11,434 bases of DNA from an uncultured Bacteroidales bacterium (GTDB lineage Bacteria > Bacteroidota > Bacteroidia > Bacteroidales > Paludibacteraceae), in the NCBI GenBank assembly GCA_903873355.1, contig CAIQOG010000118.1:1-11434 (forward strand), read 5' to 3'. Positions 6,457-11,434 of the stretch are shown one piece after another (position 1 is the first letter of the stretch; every line of letters begins with the position of its first letter). A program made the position numbers and the translations under genes. The notes below the pieces were generated by a model. It had not been told where the DNA came from and made no database searches. It saw only the letters and a program-made list of their open reading frames with translations.

Positions 6457-7686
6457 TTATCCCAACAAACTTTTTTCGAGTTCAATGTTCTGATGAGAGT
6501 TTATTGAACCATTATTTTGCATTACTGCTTTATTATTGTCAATCAAATTATTTATTGATTCTACCGATTTATGAGTATCCAAACCGTCAGCGGGTGTATT
6601 AATGCAATAGTCCAACAATTTAGCAATGCTTGTAGTTGCTACATGCAGACGAGTATCAGAAGATGCATAGTATAAATACACTGTACCATCATCGTCTGCA
6701 ATCCAGCCATTGGTGAATAAAACATTAGACACGTCACCTATTCTTTCATCCCCTTGTGGAGCCATAAAATATCCAGCTGGCTCAGCAATAAGTTTACTAG
6801 GATCATCTAAGTCTGTGAGATATAAATATAAAACGTAACGTAATCCGGCAGCACAATTACGAACGCCATGTGCTAAATGCAACCAACCTTTATTAGTTTT
6901 TATAGGATGAGGACCCTCACCATTTTTTTGCTCTTTAATTGTATGATAATTCCGATTATTAATAATTTTCTCATCCTGAACTTCTGCATTAGTAATATCG
7001 TCAATTAATGCCCAACCTATTCCACCACCTTTTCCTGGATCAATAAATCCATCCTGGGGTCTGGTATATAATGCATATTTACCATTTACGAATTCAGGGT
7101 GTAAAACAACATTCCGTTGTTGGCTTTTTGCCTTAAGGTCAGGAAGTCTTTCCCAACAAATTAAATCTTTGGTACGAACAATTCCAGCTGTAACAACTGC
7201 CGACGTTAAATCACCTTCAATTGCATTCGGATCTTTTCGTTCACTACAAAAAATACCATAAATCCACTTATCTTCATGTAATGTTAGCCTTATATCATAC
7301 ACATTAATATCCAAATCATCTGTTTGTGGTATTGTTATTGGTCTTTCCCAAAATCTAAAATTATCAATTCCATTAGGACTTTCTGCCACTGCAAAAAACG
7401 ACTTTCGGTCATATCCCTCAACTCTGGCAATCAACAAGTATTTATTATTCCACTTCATAGCTCCAGCGTTAAAAGTACCATTGATTCCAATTCGTTCCAT
7501 AAAATATGGATTTGTCTTTGGATTAAAATCATAACGCCACTCAAGAGGCACATGCTCAGCTGTTAGAATTGGATTCACATACCGATTAATTATATTATTA
7601 TTCGACTCACAAATTTCATTTCTTTTACATATCAATTCTTCATACAGAATTCTACGCTGTTTCAGACTCTTGCTAAATTCCATCAT
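6457..7686 (-). CDS. GH130 subfamily 1: 4-O-beta-D-mannosyl-D-glucose phosphorylase
   Basis: Cytoplasmic inverting phosphorylase converting beta-1,4-mannosyl-glucose plus phosphate into alpha-mannose 1-phosphate and glucose; no signal peptide. The 409 residues carry long blocks that I recall as nearly identical to the Bacteroides fragilis enzyme Bf[77 protein letters not shown] and [10 protein letters not shown]. Asp131, in NVYDIRL, falls at the catalytic proton-donor number of BfMGP. A tail of about 20 polar residues ([20 protein letters not shown]) extends past the usual end near residue 390 and stops exactly at the inverted repeat. The start is ATGATG at 7686; AAAAGGAAAG lies 0-9 bases upstream, and the second ATG (7683) is better spaced from it. 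The gene has its own likely promoter and terminator. It normally partners a mannobiose 2-epimerase, which is not in this window. Confidence 0.93.
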   Translation of the reverse strand: MMEFSKSLKQRRILYEELICKRNEICESNNNIINRYVNPILTAEHVPLEWRYDFNPKTNPYFMERIGINGTFNAGAMKWNNKYLLIARVEGYDRKSFFAVAESPNGIDNFRFWERPITIPQTDDLDINVYDIRLTLHEDKWIYGIFCSERKDPNAIEGDLTSAVVTAGIVRTKDLICWERLPDLKAKSQQRNVVLHPEFVNGKYALYTRPQDGFIDPGKGGGIGWALIDDITNAEVQDEKIINNRNYHTIKEQKNGEGPHPIKTNKGWLHLAHGVRNCAAGLRYVLYLYLTDLDDPSKLIAEPAGYFMAPQGDERIGDVSNVLFTNGWIADDDGTVYLYYASSDTRLHVATTSIAKLLDYCINTPADGLDTHKSVESINNLIDNNKAVMQNNGSINSHQNIELEKSLLG

Positions 7687-7727
7687 CTTTCCTTTTAATT
7701 AATCGTCAAGCTTTAGTAATACACATA

Positions 7728-7735
7728 CAAAATTA
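7728..7735 (-). promoter_or_regulatory. Likely -7 promoter box for the GH130 gene
   Basis: The minus strand reads TAATTTTG, an exact match to the Bacteroidota TAnnTTTG -7 element, 41 bases before the GH130 start, giving a predicted 5' leader of about 35 bases. Upstream DNA at the -33 distance is T-rich (AGTTTTTC near 7758-7751) but lacks a clean TTTG. Its position just after the preceding terminator supports a separate transcription unit. Confidence 0.45.
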
Positions 7736-7863
7736 GAATATATATGTAAAGAAAAACTATATTATTTTACCCAACTATAATACTTTTATTGATTTTATTT
7801 TTTTTCATTTGTCAATATCATTTTAACTGTTAGAATCCTCTTAATAATTAAATTTATTGAGGG
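7736..7863. other. AT-rich intergenic spacer between terminator and GH130 promoter
   Basis: This stretch is extremely AT-rich, with homopolymer T runs (around 7797-7804) and no open frame worth calling on either strand. I see no palindromic operator or RNA element. It may hold upstream activator sites for the GH130 promoter, but nothing specific can be named. Confidence 0.4.
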
Positions 7864-7895
7864 AAAAAGAGGTTGATAATATTAATCAACCTCTT
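7864..7895 (-). terminator. Strong hairpin terminator after the CBM9-like gene
   Basis: A perfect 11-bp stem, AAGAGGTTGAT (7895-7885) with ATCAACCTCTT (7877-7867) on the minus strand, closes a 7-base loop and runs into UUUUUCCC. It lies about 37 bases after the stop at 7932. The other strand has no T run after the stem, so the terminator acts on the minus-strand operon and separates it from GH130. Confidence 0.85.
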
Positions 7896-7931
7896 AAAAT
7901 ATTGTGTTTAACTAATAGATAAAATAGGATA

Positions 7932-9128
7932 TCATCTTACAACCTTTAATGTTTGATTATTGGCACGAATAACAAATAATCCTTTCTCCAAATCGGATAT
8001 ATCTACTACATTGCAACTTTTCAAAGACTTAACAAGTTTACCAACTGAATTAAATACAGATGCATTGGTTACTTCAGTCAATTCAACTTGTTCAGTAGTA
8101 ATTTTACCAAATACACCTGGTTTAGCATTTACTGAATGAAGTGCAGTATTAGAGGCTTTTGCTGGTAATATATATCCACTGTAGATAGTTTGTGCATATC
8201 CATCATTATTGGTAGCATTCCACCAATAGTCAGCAGGTTTTTGAACTGGAACTTTAGCTGTATTTAATGCATCATCAGTATCAAAGTCAGTAACTTTAAA
8301 ATCGAAAGATATACCCTTACCGCCATTAGCTGCTCTCCAGGTTGGAATATCAAAGTTAGGACGTTGTTCACCGGTCATTGCTAAATAATCAATTGTAACA
8401 ACACGTTTTATTATTCCTGCCCCGGTAGTTGCACCTTTATCATTTTGTGTAATTAATAATTTATAGGTGGCATCTGCAGTTTCAGCTGCAGTAAGCGCCC
8501 CGGTTGTTTGATTATTTGTAATTTTCCAAACAGTTTTATATCCATTCACATCTAATGTTGCTTTAGTACCACCAAAGCATGAATACCGATTATATCCAAA
8601 ATAAGTTTTTGTAGCATCGGTTGCATTTATACCATCTGTACTGCCAAGTTTTGCAAGAATAGCACTATTTTTATCATCCGGACTCCACATAACTTCAATT
8701 GTTTCACTACCTCTTGAACCATTTATTTCTTCGTCTGTAAATTGGACTAAAATGTACATTTTAAAATCATCAAACAATACTTTAAATGAGCCCTTGTAAT
8801 CAGTTATTCCATGATCAGATGCAGGCATATTGATATTGTTAGCAATTGGATATTCAAAAGTTGATGGTATAGCAGCCCAAGTAGCATCAAAGTCATTCAA
8901 TGAACCATCAAAACCGTCAACACTTACGGTATCAGCATAACAGGTTTTAGCTGTCGCTGTTACAGCTGGAATTCCATTAGGAAGTGCACCAGCAGTTGGA
9001 AACTTAAACCAGGTTGGTGTCATTGTAAATGTCCAATTTGAGACATACGTAGGATCATCTACAGCAAATGTTGCAGATACACATAAAAAAACGGCTACTA
9101 ATAGAGAAATTAATGTTTTCATAAGCAT
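7932..9128 (-). CDS. Secreted CBM9-like protein with C-terminal T9SS sorting tail
   Basis: Predicted extracellular sugar-binding protein of 398 residues (396 if the second ATG at 9122 is used). A signal peptide ends at about residue 22 (MKTLISLLVAVFLCVSATFA). Residues about 66-290 look like a family 9 carbohydrate-binding/DOMON-type beta-sandwich: VDGFDGSLNDFDATWAAIP, then GSFKVLFDDFKMYILVQFTD, IEVMWSPDD and ISFDFKVTDFD. An aromatic YWWNATNNDGYAQ follows at 301-313. Residues 353-398 fit a type A sorting domain: ASVFNSVGKLVKSL, DISDLEKGLFVIRA, ending QTLKVVR. It would therefore leave by T9SS instead of being a lipoprotein. It follows the SusE-like gene by 81 bases and ends in a strong terminator, so it is the last gene of the susD operon. 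It holds the place of a SusF-type binding protein. I see no catalytic signature; the ligand is unknown. Confidence 0.75.
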   Translation of the reverse strand: MLMKTLISLLVAVFLCVSATFAVDDPTYVSNWTFTMTPTWFKFPTAGALPNGIPAVTATAKTCYADTVSVDGFDGSLNDFDATWAAIPSTFEYPIANNINMPASDHGITDYKGSFKVLFDDFKMYILVQFTDEEINGSRGSETIEVMWSPDDKNSAILAKLGSTDGINATDATKTYFGYNRYSCFGGTKATLDVNGYKTVWKITNNQTTGALTAAETADATYKLLITQNDKGATTGAGIIKRVVTIDYLAMTGEQRPNFDIPTWRAANGGKGISFDFKVTDFDTDDALNTAKVPVQKPADYWWNATNNDGYAQTIYSGYILPAKASNTALHSVNAKPGVFGKITTEQVELTEVTNASVFNSVGKLVKSLKSCNVVDISDLEKGLFVIRANNQTLKVVR

Positions 9129-9209
9129 AGAATTTTTTTTTTAATAATGAGTATTTAGAAAATTAGAAAGTAATATTTTGAGCTGAACAGAATTAATTTC
9201 CAATAATTA

Positions 9210-10463
9210 TTAATTTACTACATTCACTGTTACAGTATATGAATCACCTGCTACAGTTCCTTTGTAAAATGTATATACTTTGGGAGTGCTGAAATCGTTT
9301 GATGTAACAGCGTTTGTCTGATCTGTTGTTCCGATTTTTACAACACCAAGAGATCCTGTCCAACTTGCTATTAAATTAGTAATGGCTGTTCCTTTTAACA
9401 CATTAATCACTACTGTTTTAGCAATAGGATCAATAATTCCTGTTGGTTCAGGATTTAAACCAGTAAACTTATATGACAACAAAGGGTTTTGCTGCGCACC
9501 TAAACTGAATGAATATGTTGATGTTGTTCCATTTTGAGCTACTATTTTGATTGAAGTTATTGTAGCAAGATTATAATTCTTTGTTGCACTATAAGCAACA
9601 TTATTAATTTGAACTGTACTATAAGGTGAGGATATTGCAACAATAGTTGGTCCAGAATTGTTAGTTGCAAAATTTAATGACAATGTTACTTTTTTATTAA
9701 CTTCATCAATATTGGCAATTTCACCAACAGATCTTAATCCGAGTTGGAATGTAAGCAATTTATTCTCTGCAGATGCAGGAAAGGTTACAACTTTGACTTT
9801 ATAAACTCTGATTGAACCCTTGTCTGAAATGACACTATAATTTATAATCGTTTGAGGTATGAAATTCTGTTTGGTAGAGGCAGAAACCTGATTTACACCG
9901 TTTACCTGAACTTTTGACAATGAAGAATTAAGAACAAATGTAGGTGCGAAATTGAAACTGATATTGTTGTCCGGAATAGAAATAGTAATTGTAGTATCAT
10001 TTGCAGAAATAATACCAGAAACTATATTTTGATTTACATCCATTATACTAAAAGCAAGAATTTCATTTCTTTCATCTACCACATTAATCTCAACTGTTTT
10101 AACCTCTCTTAGTGTATCTTTCCCGAATTTTGTAGCAGAGGTCGTCGCTAATGTTAAATTATATTTGCCTTTATTTTTATAAAGAACAGGTAATGAGTCA
10201 GCTAAATTAAATGGTATACCCTTTGCCCCAGCCTCACCCCAAACTGCCCCTGCATTTCCATCATATAAAGTTACAAATTCTCCTGAACCTGTATTTTTTA
10301 CATAAAATGTGGTTCCGGCCGTTGCCTCAGTTTTTCCTTGCTTTATAAATGACAATTCAAAACTTGATTTTACAGGTATTATTATTTCAGACTCACACCC
10401 GACAAAAAATAAGACTGCAATTACAAATAATAATTTATACATGATTTTCATATTTGTTTTCAT
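9210..10463 (-). CDS. SusE-position outer-membrane lipoprotein with three Ig-like repeats
   Basis: Predicted surface lipoprotein of 417 residues, probably a glycan-binding partner of SusC/SusD. The signal sequence MKTNMKIMYKLLFVIAVLFF is followed by VGC with the lipidated Cys23 and then Glu-Ser-Glu, an acidic start often seen in exposed Bacteroidota lipoproteins. Residues about 30-130 form an N-terminal PKD/DUF5017-like domain (FYVKNTGSGEFVTLYDGN, YNLTLATTSATKFGKDT). Three tandem repeats of roughly 90 residues follow, at 133-227, 234-321 and 326-417. Each starts like NEILAFSI / NKLLTFQL / NPLLSYKF and ends in a Y-x-V/F-x-V/L strand, as in DUF5018-type beta-sandwich modules. It starts 18 bases after the susD stop. 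There is no Shine-Dalgarno sequence, and later ATGs at 10451 and 10442 are possible. Ligand and exact family are not known from the sequence. Confidence 0.75.
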   Translation of the reverse strand: MKTNMKIMYKLLFVIAVLFFVGCESEIIIPVKSSFELSFIKQGKTEATAGTTFYVKNTGSGEFVTLYDGNAGAVWGEAGAKGIPFNLADSLPVLYKNKGKYNLTLATTSATKFGKDTLREVKTVEINVVDERNEILAFSIMDVNQNIVSGIISANDTTITISIPDNNISFNFAPTFVLNSSLSKVQVNGVNQVSASTKQNFIPQTIINYSVISDKGSIRVYKVKVVTFPASAENKLLTFQLGLRSVGEIANIDEVNKKVTLSLNFATNNSGPTIVAISSPYSTVQINNVAYSATKNYNLATITSIKIVAQNGTTSTYSFSLGAQQNPLLSYKFTGLNPEPTGIIDPIAKTVVINVLKGTAITNLIASWTGSLGVVKIGTTDQTNAVTSNDFSTPKVYTFYKGTVAGDSYTVTVNVVN

Positions 10464-10481
10464 TTAAGATTTCATTAAAAA

Positions 10482-11434
10482 TTACCACCCTGGATTTTGT
10501 TTTAATTCGCCTCTGTTCGCATTTATTTCAGATTGTGGTATTGGAAAATAATAATTTTTATTTTTATCGAAATTTACAAAGAAATTTGGATTGTTGTTAA
10601 ACAGTTTTGACAGATCAATTCCAAACCCCGGATCATAACTCCAACGTAACAAATCAAAATATCTCAATGATTCAGTTGCCAATTCAACATTTCGTTCGTG
10701 CACAATAGCTGCAGGGGTTAAAGTTCCAATAGAAGGCATATCAACTCTGGCTCTAACCAAATTTAAAGCTGCTAAACCACTTCCATCTGCATCATTATTA
10801 TATTGAAGAGATGCTTCAGCATACATTAGTAAAACATCTGAATATCGTATAATACGAACATTCACCGGTGCTGCCTGAGGAGATGCTGTAGGATGTGATG
10901 AACTAATAGTCACAAATTGAGGATAGTAATATTTCTTTAATCCGATAGCTGTTCCATTGAAAGCTGTTCCTGCATAGATTTTATCGTATGCAGGGCCTTT
11001 AGCATTTATTCCATTTCCAAGAAATCCTTTGTTATATCCTGATTCTGATCTCCAGTCCATTAAGTCACCATCAGTATAACAAGTTGCATAAGCCCTTGGA
11101 TCTTTAGTATAACCACCGGGATGACCTGAGACAGATTCAAATTCATTCCATAAAGAAGGATCTATTACCTGGTTTTGATATGAATTAGTTAGGGGAGAGA
11201 AAAACTCATACAGTCGATTTCCTCCGGTTAGCCATCCTGGCAAATAAGTATTAGTTCCAACTTCATCATTATATTGAATTTCCCAAACCGATTCAGCATT
11301 ATTTTCGGATTTGTATGTATTCGTTCCTACTGGTATATCTAAAAAAGCCGAATTTGATAATAATGCAGCCTGATAATTGGCTTTATCCTTAATAACTGGT
11401 AATATTAAGTGATATTTTCCACCATTAATAACAG
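10482..11434 (-). CDS. susD: SusD/RagB family nutrient-binding lipoprotein (C-terminal part, runs off right edge)
   Basis: Outer-membrane glycan-capture lipoprotein that caps a SusC TonB-dependent channel. The frame stays open to the window edge, giving 316 residues from VINGGKYHL onward; the N-terminus with signal and lipidation site lies outside. A full protein would be around 500-600 residues. Diagnostic C-terminal SusD blocks are VRIIRYSDVLLMYAEASLQY, ALNLVRARVDMP, ERNVELATESLRYFDLLRW and YYFPIPQSEINANRGELKQN, ending PGW. The TTG at 11243, which could be taken for a start, lies inside the domain (WEIQYNDEVGTNTYLPGW), so it is not the start. The SusE-position gene follows after 18 bases, and SusC is expected just outside the window on the right. 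The symbol denotes the family, not starch specificity; the GH130 nearby suggests a mannose-containing glycan. Confidence 0.95.
   Translation of the reverse strand, partial: VINGGKYHLILPVIKDKANYQAALLSNSAFLDIPVGTNTYKSENNAESVWEIQYNDEVGTNTYLPGWLTGGNRLYEFFSPLTNSYQNQVIDPSLWNEFESVSGHPGGYTKDPRAYATCYTDGDLMDWRSESGYNKGFLGNGINAKGPAYDKIYAGTAFNGTAIGLKKYYYPQFVTISSSHPTASPQAAPVNVRIIRYSDVLLMYAEASLQYNNDADGSGLAALNLVRARVDMPSIGTLTPAAIVHERNVELATESLRYFDLLRWSYDPGFGIDLSKLFNNNPNFFVNFDKNKNYYFPIPQSEINANRGELKQNPGW

Noticed and set aside
11241..11243. TTG as the start of the SusD-like gene
   Set aside because: The same frame continues open to the window edge and the upstream residues (VINGGKYHL, SVWEIQYND) are SusD-like, so the TTG is an internal leucine codon.
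1..11434. CRISPR arrays, tRNA or rRNA genes, transposases
   Set aside because: I saw no regularly spaced direct repeats, no tRNA cloverleaf, no rRNA-like tracts and no transposase motifs in either strand; the only repeat of note is the 16-bp inverted pair.

Overview
The window looks like part of a polysaccharide utilisation locus (PUL) from a Bacteroidota chromosome. The evidence is a SusD C-terminal region, a SusE-position lipoprotein, a type IX secretion (T9SS) sorting tail, a FISUMP-domain protein, a Ser-type sulfatase, A-rich translation starts mostly lacking Shine-Dalgarno sequences, and at least one TAnnTTTG promoter box. An environmental Bacteroidales-type organism is my inference; the sequence does not fix a genus. 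Every real gene is on the minus strand, so transcription runs from base 11434 towards base 1.

Reading in the direction of transcription: (1) 11434-7932 is the outer-membrane part: the 3' part of a susD-like gene, a SusE-position lipoprotein with three Ig-like repeats, and a secreted CBM9-like protein with a T9SS tail. A strong terminator at 7864-7895 closes it. (2) 7686-6457 is a stand-alone GH130 gene with its own -7 box. It closely resembles 4-O-beta-D-mannosyl-D-glucose phosphorylase and has Asp131 in the catalytic position. (3) 6456-5995 is a scar-like intergenic stretch: a perfect 16-bp inverted repeat, a U-tailed terminator, and the last 47 codons of an alpha/beta-hydrolase gene whose 5' part is missing. 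(4) 5994-2382 is a tight cluster of a GPH sugar:cation symporter, a Ser-type sulfatase overlapping it by 17 bases, and deoC (deoxyribose-phosphate aldolase). (5) After a hairpin come a FISUMP-domain protein and, 21 bases later, a GH94 phosphorylase (N-terminal 343 codons) that runs off the left edge. That GH94 gene is easily missed because neither its stop codon nor its 3' half is in the window.

Working model (inference): SusC/SusD and surface glycan-binding proteins capture a beta-linked gluco/manno-oligosaccharide. Periplasmic enzymes such as the sulfatase trim it, the GPH symporter imports disaccharides, and two cytoplasmic phosphorylases split them into sugar 1-phosphate plus free sugar, saving ATP. 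GH130_1 would handle mannosyl-glucose and GH94 a beta-glucosyl (or related) disaccharide. No SusC, endo-acting glycoside hydrolase, epimerase or regulator lies inside the window. The least ordinary parts are the scar between 6012 and 6456, the internal sorting-like domain in the FISUMP protein, and a sulfatase and deoC embedded in a phosphorolytic locus.
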